A stretch of DNA of 64,000 bases. It comes from Trichostrongylus colubriformis. Lineage: Eukaryota; Nematoda; Chromadorea; Rhabditida; Trichostrongylidae. Position numbers and translations under genes: made by a program. Every line of letters begins with the position of its first letter. Positions within the stretch are counted from its first letter, which is position 1. This document shows positions 13,018 through 24,548 of this stretch, piece after piece. The notes beneath the pieces were generated by a model. It was not told where the DNA came from. It ran no database searches and saw only the letters and a list, made by a program, of their open reading frames with translations. Where the stretch lies: assembly GCA_963978905.1 (NCBI GenBank), contig OZ022261.1, forward strand, positions 12,649,992-12,713,991, given 5' to 3'.

Positions 13018-14526
13018 GAAATCGTCCACGGAAAATGACTTTTTCTGTTACCCATAAATGCTCGTTACAAAATGATCATTTCTTTTCATCTTCCTCTTTC
13101 TTCAAATCCCTCCCGGTTCCTCTAAATGATCGCTTGTGAGAGGAGCCTACATGCGGTGAGGTTGCTGCCCTAGAACTTTTCAAAGAGCACCGGTTCCTTG
13201 AAAGTATGAGATGCGCCCGTGACTGTTCTGCGACTTTGTTATATCACATATCAGGTCATATTAGGTTCCATTAACGAAAAATCCAGGAGTTCACATCGAA
13301 TGAAAACTGACGAGCAGGAAGATCAATGATCTTACCTATTACCGGAGAGAACAGAAATGAACAGAAAAGCTAAGAATACAAGGATGCGAAAAAGCTAACA
13401 TGAAAAAAGATATCAGAAAGAAAGTTAAAGTACTGGCACTATCCATACACACTATTCCAGAAACCGCGGTTTGGACAAGAAATGAATTTCATTGAAACTT
13501 TGCCTGCAAGGGTTATGTGGGGCGCTTATTACAAGTATGACCCACGTGCTGGCATTGACGCTGATTTGGCGCAATTGCACCAAAAGGGCGCAGTTCTCTT
13601 TTTCTCATCACGTCCTTTCAAAACCAGCTTGTGTGGGTAATTCGGAACGCTTATCACAGGCAAACCATTCATTTTCAGCGCAAACTCTTTTGGCTCCAAA
13701 ACGGAGCCATTTGTGGCTATAGTGGTGGATATCACTCGTTTTCCCGCCGTCACCTCTCACCTGTGCATGATGTCTTTCAACGATCAATGGGCAATTTTGA
13801 CTTGCGGTATGGGATTACGGTGGATTGCAGTTACCGCAATGCACACACGACACCTTACCAAGACGTCGAAAGTGAATTCATTAGATTTTTACAGTAATCA
13901 CATTTTTTCTCACGCTCTCGCTTATTCCTCATTCGATTGTTTTACTTGTTTGTTGCTGTGTGTTGTTCCACTTCACATCATCACGAATGAATGACACTCT
14001 ACGACACAACAAATGACATCTCTACAACGGGCAACTCCGAAAGTCAATGTGTGCAGCTTGAAGGCAGCATTAGAGGAAATACGGACGAAAAGTAAAAGAA
14101 GTTGTGAATCTGAAAGTCAAGATGCCTAGTCACAGGACAGTGGAGAAAAAACGGATGGGAATGGCCAGAAGCCCGAGAAATTGGACCCCCTTCTCTCGTT
14201 GATCCTCAGTGCGGACGACCTTTCCGTCAGGAGGCGGGTACTCCGAACGAATTCTATTGGCATGCTGCCAAGTAAACACAAGGGAATGTCGGGAACACGA
14301 CAGCATCTTTTTTTTCTGGAGTGAGCTTTAGGTTAAAACTGCGAAAGCGCGCCGCACTCCTCCGATCTCACCGCATATCCTTGGCCCTCTCATCGTAGCC
14401 AACCAGGTATCACGTCGCTTGGGGGCGGGGTCGATTATCCAAAGGCGTCAGCTATTATCCGTTGCGCTGTTCCTATAGCTCGGAGGCGCACTTTTTACCG
14501 GGATATCGTCACAGATAACCTTCTTA
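13018..14526. other. intergenic stretch with repeat remnants
   Basis: The stretch holds three fragments: the CCCGGTTCCTCTAAA end of the 54157-54625 repeat family (near 13033-13130), a partial relative of the 3987-4440 foldback (near 13440-13560), and a diverged piece sharing TGCACACACGACACCTTACC with the element at 60267-60487 (13700-13880). No gene is supported. Confidence 0.5.
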
Positions 14527-14648
14527 CAGTCCATTTCCCGACGGCTGGCGGGGCGAAGCCTACGGACTTGTATCGATCTCTTTCACCCCGCCACACACTC
14601 TCACCAACTCTGTAGGCCACGCCCTGCCAGCCTTTGGGAAGTGGACTG
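14527..14648. mobile_element. TA-flanked MITE, copy 1
   Basis: The element begins CAGTCCATTTCCCG and ends GGGAAGTGGACTG, with TA on each side (14525-14526, 14649-14650). It shares CCGTAGG/CTGTAGGCCACGCCCT internal blocks with two other copies at 17327-17457 and 35963-36111. TA duplication and short length with inverted ends fit a Tc1/mariner-mobilised MITE. No coding. Confidence 0.75.
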
Positions 14649-15774
14649 TAGGCTCATAGTTCCCATGTAAGTAACTTCTTTCAGGGATTTCTCAATAACC
14701 ACATTACCCCTAATGCTGTCTTTGAAGTGATGCGAATGTGATACGAATACACACCACAGCGTCGCGCTTATGAGTCCGGGTTTTTCCACTGATTACCGCT
14801 TTTAACCTTGACTGCTCGTTGCAAAATGATCATTTTTGCATCATCCTCTTTCTTCTGACCCCTTTCGGTTCCTTTAAGCGTGTCGTACTTTCCTTTAACG
14901 CATAATGAAGAAGGGATGGTCCTCCTCCTCCTCAAGGTTGAGGCTAAAACAGCGCCGTAGCCGGAGACAACGTGGTACCTCTATTATGCACAATGTTACC
15001 GCTGCAGCGGCGCTAAACGATGCCAGCGCACCAATGAAATGCCATATCCGTGATCTGCGTCCCAGATAAGGAGTTCACAGAAAATTCGGTGGTAACAAAT
15101 TGTTGCATCAAGTTCGCATCAACGCCAGCACGGAGGTCAAGTGGGTGATCAGCAGCAAGCATAACAAACACAAGCCGAATTTCAGCATTTTTGCTGAAGG
15201 CGAATCATTGCACCTATTCGGTGCAATTGCACCAATGTACCAAAAACGGACGTCATATTCAAGATAAGCATCCCTACGGGCCAAGTTCCAGCGAATATTA
15301 TTTTTTACCCAGGTCGCGATGTGTGACGTAAAAATAGAAAATAGAGCCTATCACTGTAATTCCTATAACAACGTGGTATAAATGATAGCATAAGGCGTAC
15401 CAGGATTAAATAGGACACAGGCCTTGAGTGTCACGAATTCAGCATCATCGATGGATAGAAATCTCATCGGAGCAACCATTTGATCCATGACACGCTCACA
15501 ATCTCGCAAATAGAAACCACTAAATAATAGAAAGTCAAACAATGTATCTGTTACCACGCGGTCAAGTTCCTAACAAATTCGGACAAGCTTGATCACAGAG
15601 AAGCAAAAGCATTATGGCAGAGAGGCAAACTACTGATAGAGTATCTTAGCATACAGCGAAACATTAAGTATGGAAAATAAATGATGTTCAATGCCAATCA
15701 TTCCCATGTAGGAACGCGCCACGCATGACACTTTCAGGCGCTAAGGAAGTCACGGGGCGAGTACACTGTGCACC
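14649..15774. other. intergenic stretch with two repeat remnants
   Basis: About 14800-14880 is a solo end of the 54157-54625 repeat family (TTGCAAAATGATCATTTTTGC then CCTTTCGGTTCCTTTAA). About 15060-15330 is a diverged partial copy of the 3987-4440 foldback, with GCATCAAC, GGTGCAATTGCACCAA and AAGTTCCAGCGAATATT blocks. Nothing gene-like was found. Confidence 0.5.
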
Positions 15775-16014
15775 GGATGTGTGCCCTTATGTGAGGGTTT
15801 CGCACGACGACGAGCGGCATGCGACACAGTGTGTGCGAGCTATGCGCGTCGCGGTAGTTGGGTCTTAGAACGATTACACGGTAATGCTAGAGGCGTGCCA
15901 CGCACTTGACTTGTGATCGCTTCGGGACCCAACAACATGGCGCCTTTAGCTCGTCCGCATCGCTTCGCTTGCGACACACCGCGATGCGAAATCCTCACAT
16001 AAGGGTACACACCC
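15775..16014. mobile_element. short Mutator-like MITE, second copy
   Basis: Ends are GGATGTGTGCCCTTATGTGA and TCACATAAGGGTACACACCC. The interior matches the element at 5230-5462 over most of its length (TTCGCACGACGACGAGCG, GCGGTAGTTGGGTCT, CCAACAACATGGCGCC). No clean 9-base duplication is visible, so the flanks have diverged. Confidence 0.75.
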
Positions 16015-17069
16015 CTTTGCGCCGCGTCTTCAACCCTAGGGTTAAAGTGCACAGAGGTTATAGCGCTGACCGAATTGGGCTCAAAATTTGCAAACAAACG
16101 ATTTTGATGAAACGGTTCCTTTTTCATAGGCTTAGGCAAATACGCGTTAGCTGTTGCTCAGTCTAACTGGTGCGATTTTCTCGTAACACACTGATAGAAG
16201 AAAAAATTGTTCGTTTTTTTTCAGTTATTTGGCTGTATCTAGGCACAAAATAACCTTGAGAGCGCTTATAAGCAGAAATTGAACGCGACCTATCCTTTTG
16301 TCGAGTTCCCCCCTCCTCCAACTCCACTAACACCCACTTTCATTCAGGAGCTACTGGCAATGTTACTAGCCGCTGTCTCACCCCCGATAATGGAAAAAAT
16401 TCACTTAGACGAACCTCTTTTCCTGCTCTTCTTTCGATGGCCGAGGTATGAAACTGTCGTTGATCAGTTTCAAAAAATCAGCACCCTCCTTCGAACGATA
16501 TGAAACGCAAAGCACGACATGTTGAGGAGCGAAATTTTTGAGCAAAGCCGTCTGAAAACGTTTTTGAAACTAAACGCAAATTCACGAATATTTGTGGGCC
16601 AAAGTTCTTCATGGCCAAATCAAATAAAAAGAAGGAGCCTCGCTCAAAATGTTTTAGTTTGGCTGGCACTTCCCGAAATTGTAGCATAATAAGCATAAAA
16701 GAAGAGAAGCAAATTACTTCAAGTCCACCTTGAATTTTGAGCTTCAATAGTTCTAATTTGCTACGATCGCAGAATTTGTTGAGCTAGTTTGTTGACCAGA
16801 TTTCGGAGTCATTTCCGATTTCCTTTGACTCATATGATATCCACGAGCCCAGAGAAAAATGAACAGAGGAAAGCGTAAAAATCCGAATGGTAAATCGGAC
16901 ACCTCACACGAAAAAAAAATCTCAAAGGCCTACCACCGACTTAGAAAAAGGATTCCGACTTCCCTCTCGAAAGGAAGAACTTACGAGACGTCAGCACAAC
17001 ATGGATATTTCTGAATAATCGCCACCGATAGCCAAGTTTTCAAATATGAACCACCCTGGACGAAGGGGG
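16015..17069. other. intergenic stretch, nothing recognised
   Basis: Neither strand shows an exon-like frame with convincing composition. No RNA gene or inverted repeat was recognised. Confidence 0.45.
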
Positions 17070-17190
17070 CTCCCTCAGCAGTCTGATCTAACCTTGAAGG
17101 GTTTGAAAACATCTATACATATAGATATCACGGCAGAAATTTCAGCTCAAGGTGCCAGCCTACAGCTCTTTCTTATCTCATTTTTCCATA
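17070..17190. repeat. partial hairpin-family element
   Basis: Contains CTCCCTCAGCAGTCTGATCT, ATATAGATATCACGGC and CAGCTCAAGGTGCCAGCC. These match one arm of the hairpin family at 8890-9198 and 46160-46450. Only part of the element remains. Confidence 0.5.
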
Positions 17191-17326
17191 AGATCAACGG
17201 AATTCTAATATGGCGCTAGAATTACCACCCTTGGATTTCCGTTGCAATTCGAATGGTAATCGACCTCCTGTTTCATACTTGTTTCGGCTTCACAGGCACC
17301 CAATAATGCCATTTCCCGTAACGTTA

Positions 17327-17457
17327 CGGTCCATTTCGGAGCGCTTGATAGGGCATGTGAGTGACGAGAGTGAGAGAGTGTGACGGGGTGAGAGGGTTCG
17401 ATACACTCTCACCCAAGTCCGTAGGCCACGCCTTATCAGGTGCTTCGAAATGGACTG
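17327..17457. mobile_element. TA-flanked MITE, copy 2
   Basis: Ends are CGGTCCATTTCGGAGCG and CTTCGAAATGGACTG, flanked by TA (17325-17326, 17458-17459). It shares TGATAGGG, GAGAGTGTG, ACACTCTCAC and CCGTAGGCCACGCC blocks with the copies at 14527 and 35963. Confidence 0.75.
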
Positions 17458-17459
17458 TA

Positions 17460-18279
17460 GCTATTATTACAATCTCGGCGGTGAGCACAAGAGTAATAAT
17501 TGATGGGTCTACATTTGATCCTCATGATAGTTGCATCAGGGATAAGTAAGCAACGTGTTCAAATAGCTGACCTGATCTGCAGTGGAAAGAGTAAGGAATG
17601 GGGGCAGCGTTTTTGCCCACTCGATGACTAGCAACAACTGACTGTGGAGGGACTTGAAGATGTCGTTTACAGTCGCTGTCCGTGCTCCAGATGAACACGG
17701 CTGCTGGAAGCACTATATCAGATCCGCCAAAAGTCACAAATATGTGCTAAAAAGTAGTTTTGGTGCAGATCATAGTGAGCTATGCCGATCATCATCAAGT
17801 CGAATTACGCATTTGAGATTTGGAAATGTTACTCAAGTTCGTTTACATACGTAGTTGCGATGCTTCCCCGAATTCCGACAGTTTCGATTTCTTTACCGAT
17901 CGCGTCGCAGAGTAACAAGGCTCCTTTGGATTTGCGTCATTTTTTTGCCTCAACTTCTTTTGGTTCGTGATGGTACACAAGCTTGTCCATACTTCTTCGC
18001 GATTATTTGCTATTTTTGTTGCTGCGTTTCGAAATATTCGAGGAATGAAACAAACGCGATCGGGTCACAAATCAAAATTGGAGCACAAGAAGCGATTGTT
18101 GCGACTGCGTGGCAAAGTATGGATGCAATTTGAAGTTGAAGACGCAAAAGAGAGGAAAACGGTTTCGAGTTATTAAAGGCATCGGAAGGGGTAAGGGAAA
18201 AAAGAGAACAGGGAATACATGTTCGCTAAAAAAACTCTTCCACTTCAGAAGAGGTGATTTGCAGCGAAACTCGCTTTTG
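17460..18279. other. intergenic stretch
   Basis: Short frames near 17522-17854 and 17855-18180 are open on both strands without domains or consistent splice sites. I do not assign a gene. Confidence 0.35.
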
Positions 18280-18530
18280 AAGAGGCGCTTATTGGGGTCT
18301 CATCACGATCTCGCAGCACGGTGTGTCGTTCTGCAGTTCATCAGCCGGGTGAGTTGCCGGCGTGGGCGAGACAACGCCCGCGGCCGCCTGATAATAGCCT
18401 CTTCGCCTTTTGCAGTCTACCCCTGGCTAGTGACGCAGAGGGGCGTGAAAACAGTGAAATTTTCGTTTCCATATTTCTCTGTGTTTTAGTCGTTATAATC
18501 GCCGTCTCTGCTGTTATATTGCTAGACGCT
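18280..18530. repeat. dispersed repeat family member
   Basis: The block with TTGGGGTCTCATC, a GCGGCAGT-like middle, CTAGTGACGCAGAGGGGCG and TTTCCATATTTCTCTGTG is related to 21260-21480 and 35235-35530, which share CTAGTGATGCAGAGGGGACG and CACTACCGAGCACC-type blocks. Class is unknown. Confidence 0.4.
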
Positions 18531-18639
18531 CCTACTTTCATATTCCACAGTCTGCCAAATTTACCCATCTGCGTCTTCAAGCTCACAAAAGCTGACTACG
18601 TAACGGTTAACAGCTAACACCTTTAGATGACAGACCCCG

Positions 18640-19010
18640 CCTCCAGGCGACGTGATTCCTGACTAGCTAGGGTGAGAGCAGCCAAGGAGATGCGGCAGGG
18701 TTAAAGGTATCGCGCCGCGCTTTCGCAGTTTTAGCTTGAAGCGCTCTTCAGGAAATAGATGCTGTTGAATCTTCAAATATTCCTTCGTGTTTACTTGGCA
18801 ACATGCCAATGGAGGAATAGTTTAGACTATCTGCTTCTTGACGAAAAGGTCGTCCGTATCGGGAATCAACAGTGGGAAGGGGATCCTATTTCTTGGGCCT
18901 TTCGCAATTCCCTTCCCTTTTTTTCTTCACCATCGTATTACCAGCCACCTCGACTTTCATGTTTACTACATTTTTCACTTTACGTCCGAATTTCCCCTAA
19001 CGCTGCCTTC
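18640..19010. repeat. dispersed repeat, related to 63040-63415
   Basis: Shared blocks in the same order include AGCGGCCAAGGAGATGCGGC-like sequence, CGCGCTTTCGCAGTTTTAG, GCAACATGCCAATGGAG, AGGTCGTCCG and AAGGGGATCCTATTTCT. The two copies differ by many point changes and small indels. No conserved frame. Confidence 0.75.
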
Positions 19011-19462
19011 GAATGTCTCCAGTAGCTCAGAACGCTTACCGGTTCTTCAGGTTTTATTGTGTACTCAACGTTTCCAGTCTGTTTAATGACAGAATCACGT
19101 AGACTATTGATTGTCTTTTCCGATTTCAACAGAGCCTCGATCAGGGTTTCCGGGCAGTCCCAAATATCTTCCGGAGAGCCAGTGATTTCCGGTGATGATC
19201 GCTTTGATGATCTAGAAGTAAGATATTTGACTCTTACCGACAGGAAACTACCTCAAAACCAACTCTTGACTATCAGTGAGTAACTTACCCTTCATCAGTG
19301 CTTTGATGCCTTTTGATATGAGGCTTGGTGGTCGTGCTCGTGCTGGCTGTTCGAACTCGTTTCCCAATAACATCCCTCTCATTTTGTACTTGGTCAACTC
19401 GCATTCCAGCTCGAATACATCGCGTATACCGACAAAAACGGCAAACAGCTCGATTGTCTGAA

Positions 19463-20053
19463 ATGACACGAACATGGCCTATCGCCTAGTGCAAACAAGA
19501 ACAAGAAATAAAAAACCATAACTTTAGTTTTATTTTTATCCTATCGCAGGATTAAGGCTAGCATTCAACTCCCATCCAAAAGTGAAGGTGCACTTGAAAG
19601 CGCAGGTCGCATACGATGGCATTTGGCGATGAGTCATGTTCGTTTCATTACTTCCGACCCCTTAGAGATCTACCACCGTTGTTCGACATCGAGGAGATGA
19701 CAGACATGCTCAGTAACGAATGATGGTTGAAAATTTTATTCAAAAGAATTACGAATGACACGAACATGGCCTATCGCCTAGTGCAAACAAGAACAAGGTA
19801 GAAATAAAAAACCACATAACTTTAGTTTTATTTTTATCCTATCGCAGGATTAAGGCTAGCATTCAACCCCATTCAAAAGTGCAGGTGCGATCGAATGCGT
19901 GGGTCACATACGATGGCATTTGGCGATAGGTCATGTTCGTTTTATTACTTACGGTCCCCTAGACGATCCTACCACCGATATCCGACTTCGAGGAGATGAC
20001 AGACATGCCAGGGTCACGAATTGCGTTCATTGGTTGAAAATTTTATTCAAAAG
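19463..20053. repeat. local tandem duplication, two ~290-base units
   Basis: The unit starting ATGACACGAACATGGCCTAT occurs at about 19463 and again at about 19755. It runs through CAGGATTAAGGCTAGCATTC and GAGGAGATGACAGACATG, and ends AATTTTATTCAAAAGAA. The copies differ by scattered substitutions and small indels, so the duplication is not recent or not under correction. No coding capacity. Confidence 0.85.
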
Positions 20054-20496
20054 AAACACGATTTCTTTGAACCAACCCGACACCCCGATCAAACTACATC
20101 CCCCACCCCCTCCTCCCCATCATCGATGCTGTCGGTATACTCAATATGTTTCGATATATATGTAATCATAGCAAATTTACTACTTAGTTAAAAGATAATT
20201 ATCGACTGACAGCCCATTTTGGAGACGTTCCATGGGTCCAAAAATCACTAAAAAGGGTGATTATGGAGGTTCCTAGAGCAAATCAAAAAACCAACCCAAA
20301 ACACCTTAAAGATAGCCTAGCCCATGCTTGACCCTGCCCTTACGCCTGGGCAGGTCGCATTCGCAGACTTGAAACAAGGAACAGAGCTTTTCGTTAATGA
20401 GCCTCCTTCATCATTGCTACTGTTAACGTAGGGAGATTAAAGGAATTGTGCACGGAAAGTGAGTTTCCCTATCACCCAAAACTCTGCATTGCATTT

Positions 20497-20814
20497 GCCT
20501 GGTAAGGGCAACATACAAAGTTTCATGCGAAAAAAAATAAGAATCCGGATAAGACACAGCTCCTCAAAGTGGTGGCCGAGGGGGCAGGATCTCTAAGCAA
20601 ATGCCCGCCCCGTCGTTCGCCGCGGTCGAAGACAATGAATGTGACTGTTTACGTTACTTTCTCGTCCCACTATGCGTCTTCGACCGCGGCCGACGAATGG
20701 GGGGGGGGCATTTAGTCTGGGGCCTCGCCTCCTTGGCCACCACTTTGAGGGGCTGTATGATAGCCGGATTCTCACTTTTCGCGTGAAACTTTGCATGCGA
20801 CACTTACTAGGCAA
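20497..20814. mobile_element. large hairpin element
   Basis: Outer arms GCCTGGTAAGG, CAAAGTTTCATGCGAAAA and GAATCCGG pair with CCGGATTCTCAC, TTTTCGCGTGAAACTTTG and CTTACTAGGC. Inner arms CCTCAAAGTGGTGGCCGAGG pair with CCTTGGCCACCACTTTGAGG. The core resembles the element at 6792-6988, so this may be that element inserted in, or fused to, a second palindrome. Confidence 0.7.
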
Positions 20815-21486
20815 AACCGGTGCATAATTAACGCGGCTTTTTTCAACAATTTTATTTGGCAGAAACAATACTAAAATCTTACGAAACGTGTTTAAATGAT
20901 TATTTGGTAGCATTTTCACCATCACAAACAAGGACTGCTTTCCATTTGATAGTCGTCAAAACATCAATTTCCACAACAGAGAAGTAACAATAAAAAGCCA
21001 CATTAGTTATGCGCCAACCCAATATAGGGTAACAGAGTAACTCATTTTCCCGGGTACGATTCCTTCATCCAATACATAGAAATTCGGAACCATGCCATTT
21101 TCATCAAAATAATGACGTACTGCCTAGGTCTAACGTCTGCTTCCTGCTTAATTTCCTATTTCTGGTCACTACGACAGATCCTCCCCACTCTAACTCCGCT
21201 CAAATACTCGAGTGGAAGAAATAAACTATGGTAAAGCTAATCTTTGTCACAATCACGCTGCGCTGCAATTGATCGTTGCTACGAAGGCGAGGCAACGTTC
21301 GCGACTGGCTGGCTTAATCCCTCGCGTCTGCATCGCTCTCAGCGGCTACTGATGCAGAGCGAAAGGGGAGGATGAAAAGACCAGAATTACAGCTCAGTTT
21401 TCAAACGATCCATTCCGTTCTTTCTATATTTTTGCACTACCGAGCACCTCAAATTTCATAGGCAGAAATATTACCTCACAGTCGCC

Positions 21487-21705
21487 CAAAATTACCCTCC
21501 TGGTGTCCTTAAAGACACCAGGAGGGGTAATTTTGGCTTACGGTAGAACAGACGTAGTGTGGACGAGCTTGAGTGGCCGCCATTGCACAAACTCGCCAAT
21601 TTGATGCCTTGGCATGGTGCCAAAAGAAGATGGTTCTAATATAGATTTGTTTTTTCCTTTTAGTTTTCACTTTGTTCTTTCTTATATTGTTTCTAGATGT
21701 ACTTA
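21487..21705. mobile_element. repeat-family member with head-to-head terminal palindrome
   Basis: The sequence from about 21512 to 21705 matches the 54157-54625 family (ACCAGGAGGGGTAATTTTGG, TGGCCGCCATTGCACAAACT, GCCTTGGCATGGT, TATTGTTTCTAGATGTACTTA). Just left of it, CCAAAATTACCCTCCTGGTG is the reverse complement of the terminus, so two termini meet head-to-head around CCTTAAAG. The right part is interrupted by the hairpin at 21707. It carries one copy of CGGTAGAAC at 21541-21549, which serves as the unoccupied counterpart of the insertion at 39720. Confidence 0.7.
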
Positions 21706-21706
21706 C

Positions 21707-21926
21707 GGGTCAAATAAAGTCGGGGGGGGGGGGGAGAGGCAAAATTTTTACCCACGTCAAAGCTTCTTTCCCTTCCTAGGGTTAGGCTAAAGCTGATGAG
21801 ACCTATGCTTTGACAGATGCTTTACAATGTGGGAGGAGGGGATATCAATTTTAGCCTAAGCCTAGTAAGGGAAAGGAGCATCGACGTCGACGCAAAGTTG
21901 CGTCTCCCCCCGACTTTATTTGACCC
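21707..21926. mobile_element. GGGTCAAATAAAGTC hairpin element, copy 1
   Basis: Ends GGGTCAAATAAAGTCGGGG and CCCCGACTTTATTTGACCC are inverted repeats. The interior pairs TCCTAGGGTTAGGCTAAAG with TTTTAGCCTAAGCCTAGTAA. A second copy is at 40085-40318. Runs of G (21721-21734) lie next to the left end. Confidence 0.8.
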
Positions 21927-23650
21927 TTCTGAGATTTTCAGGTATAGAAATGCACAATTAAGAAGATTTATAAGTAAACAAGTAAAATATGTCACTAGAA
22001 AACAGTAAAGAGGAAATAATTCAAAAATAAGGTTACATCAGGCCGAAGACAAGCTTCAAAATGAACGAAGCGTGGCTCGGCCACGGAAGCTTGCAGTTCG
22101 GACGGAAGCGCGCCCCGGGGCCAAATACCGTCTCACGGCGCGTTTTTCAACGCTGGTTTCGTTACACATTGTATCTACCGAACCCATATGTTTGTTTTCA
22201 GACGCCATTGTTTTCGTAAACGTTATTCCGCCCTTGCCCCCCTCCCGGTGCCTTTAAGAAGATGCTGCAGTGTCTGCAGACCCCTGCAGTCTTTTCACAC
22301 AGGCGAGAGTGATATGTACTTGTGTGCGTATCCATGTCACGTTTCACCGGTGCTCGAGGCCACAAACGATTTCCAGGGATGCAGCGCATCGCAATACACG
22401 CACGACCAACTGTGGGAATACGTGTCTTATTTTTTGGGCCTTTGGCGATTTCATTTTGTTTGTTTTTTCCTCAACGCCTTACGCCTTACTATGAACGGGC
22501 CTACCGCTGCATCAAACGGTATTCTATGAAATTCATGGCAAATAAAGAAAGGTGTAGACAAATCATTGAATAATAAACAATGAACAATAAATGAGACGAA
22601 ACAATAAATTAAGCGGTTGATAACCCACGCTTGTCTATAAAACATTCCGATTTGAACCTGCAAGTGTACTTATAACCTCGACGAATGGTGCGACGAAAAA
22701 ATCCTGAAGCAAAAAAGGATGCGGAACTATAAAAGTGAGAATGCTATAGACTCGCTCGCTTTTCGAACTACTCAGCCAGTCACTAAGTGACTAAGACAGG
22801 CAGTGGAATGAAATTAAAGTGATTAGCTATGATCAATAAACCTCTACAATGTCCAACATTGAACAATTAAAATATTCACATGTTGGAAATCTAAATAGAG
22901 TGGACGTGGTAGACCGAAAATCTAAGCAGGATGGGACTTGTTGGGTGCATAGACTTATGTCGAATTTTCGCTTTGCGACGTCGCACTAGCAGCGCCATCA
23001 GTGCAGGACGCAAGGGTCTAGTACCACGGAGGTCTTTTACGAAATAGCTTTTTATCTCACCATTATCTAAAACACTACTTTGCCATAAAAGACAAAATAG
23101 TGACATAAAAAGAAAAAATAGCATTACATGATAACAACCTTAATTGAGAAATAATTGATTCGGGTGTCAAACTCTGAAGAGAGTGTTGCAATGTACGCAA
23201 TCACACGCGAAAAAACCCGCGGCGCCGCTCGCCGTGCGCGCCGCGCAAAAATTCGACCTAAGTCCACTCACCCAACTTGTTGTGTTGTACTGGAAAGCAG
23301 AAAAGCCTCAATTCATTATAAATAGTTCACATTGCTGATCCGCTTGCCTCTCATTCATACTCCAAACCAACCGCATCGCCAAATCCAAATCCCTAATTCC
23401 ATATGATGTAGTGTGTTGATAGCATCATGTTTTACGACTATTTCCACAACAAAAATATCGCACATACGCACACAGAAAGTGGTCTCTCAGCAGGCATTGC
23501 GATAAGAAAACATCGACACTTCGGTGTTCGCCGCTCAGAACTCTCTAATTGATAAGGGTACGGAAAACTTTTGAATTTGAAGGAAAAACCATGAAAGCGT
23601 TTGTGTCCCTAAACAACCGTTTGCAAAGAATCTGAGAGGAAAAAAAACGA
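21927..23650. other. intergenic stretch
   Basis: No supported exon was found. A CGCGGCGCCGCTCGCCGTGC GC-rich patch lies near 23219-23248. Frames at 22188-22573 are overlapping in several registers and look like chance. Confidence 0.4.
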
Positions 23651-23994
23651 TCAGCGCCATAGGAGCCGTGCCGCGTCCGCACGCGTTGAATGCTCCTCTT
23701 CCAGAGACTCTTCCACACGAAGGCGTATTGAAAGTGACCACAGTGCTTCAGTCTAAGAATATGGACGGGAGAAAACAGAGTGAGAAGGACGGGAGTGAGA
23801 AGGAGATAGTGCACGTATGTAATCCCATTCTTCTTGTAAACTGACTCAATTTCCTGTATCTCACTTTGTTCACATTCCAAAATTTTCCTGTGGCAGCCAT
23901 TTTGCAATTCCATCTGCCTTTCATGTACTAATTCCTTATGACTCCATTTTACTTCCGAGACCCACATGATAACTCCCAATAATAACACCATCAA
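23651..23994 (-). CDS. small secreted protein, two exons, unrecognised
   Basis: Exon 1 runs from ATG at 23994 down to 23815 (60 codons). The intron is 23814-23753 (62 nt, GT...TTAG), and exon 2 is 23752-23651 ending in TGA. The product is 93 residues. It begins with a hydrophobic leader (MMVLLLGVIMWVSEVKW), followed by a charged, Glu/Gln-rich region with two cysteines (near residues 34 and 41). The spliced second exon is rich in Glu, Arg and Leu (RLRVEESLEEEHSTR), which supports the splice choice over the unspliced frame. No family is recognised. A secreted or membrane-tethered small nematode protein is the inference; an upstream exon cannot be excluded. Confidence 0.5.
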
Positions 23995-24042
23995 TAATTC
24001 TAATATTACACTTTAGACCGGTTCTGGAAGTGGAGTCACAAC

Positions 24043-24101
24043 CGCCATAGCTCAGTCGGTTAGAGAGCCTAAGGTCGCAGATTCGACCCCTGCTGGAGGC
24101 A
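24043..24101 (+). pseudogene. truncated tRNA-like sequence
   Basis: GCCATAGCTCAGTCGGTTAGAG has the form of a tRNA 5' end and D arm (A box). GGTCGCAGATTCGACCCCTGC has the form of a T arm (B box). Only about 6 bases separate the two, so the anticodon arm is missing. It is therefore a tRNA pseudogene or a tRNA-derived repeat fragment and not a working gene. Confidence 0.6.
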
Positions 24102-24548
24102 AATTCTTGCATACTTCCGTGGATGTTTATCGTCTATCACGTAGTGTTCCGTTAGGGTGAGTGTCGATTGGTCGAATTTTCGCGCGGCCGCTCGCGGCAA
24201 GTGTGAGTTTCTTTTCGCGATTGAATATGGCTTGAACATCATAAAAGTCAAGCCGAACAGAATCATGGATTTGCAGCAACTTGTGAACTGCGCATCCGTG
24301 GTTCGGAAACAGCGTGGAAACAACCATAACATATGCGATCTCCCGAAGCTTTCAACTTGCAATCTTTTGAAGGTCCCTTACGGTACCAGCCCACTGCGTC
24401 TTGAACGGACTTCCAAACGACTCTAACTGACGGCGCCGCAAGTGCGACGACGCGAAGCGAGGATGTGACTAATCGAAAATCCCCCGTTTTGTTACTTTGG
24501 TACTATTACACGATCCAACTCGCCCAAATAGCCTCGATAAAATAGTAC

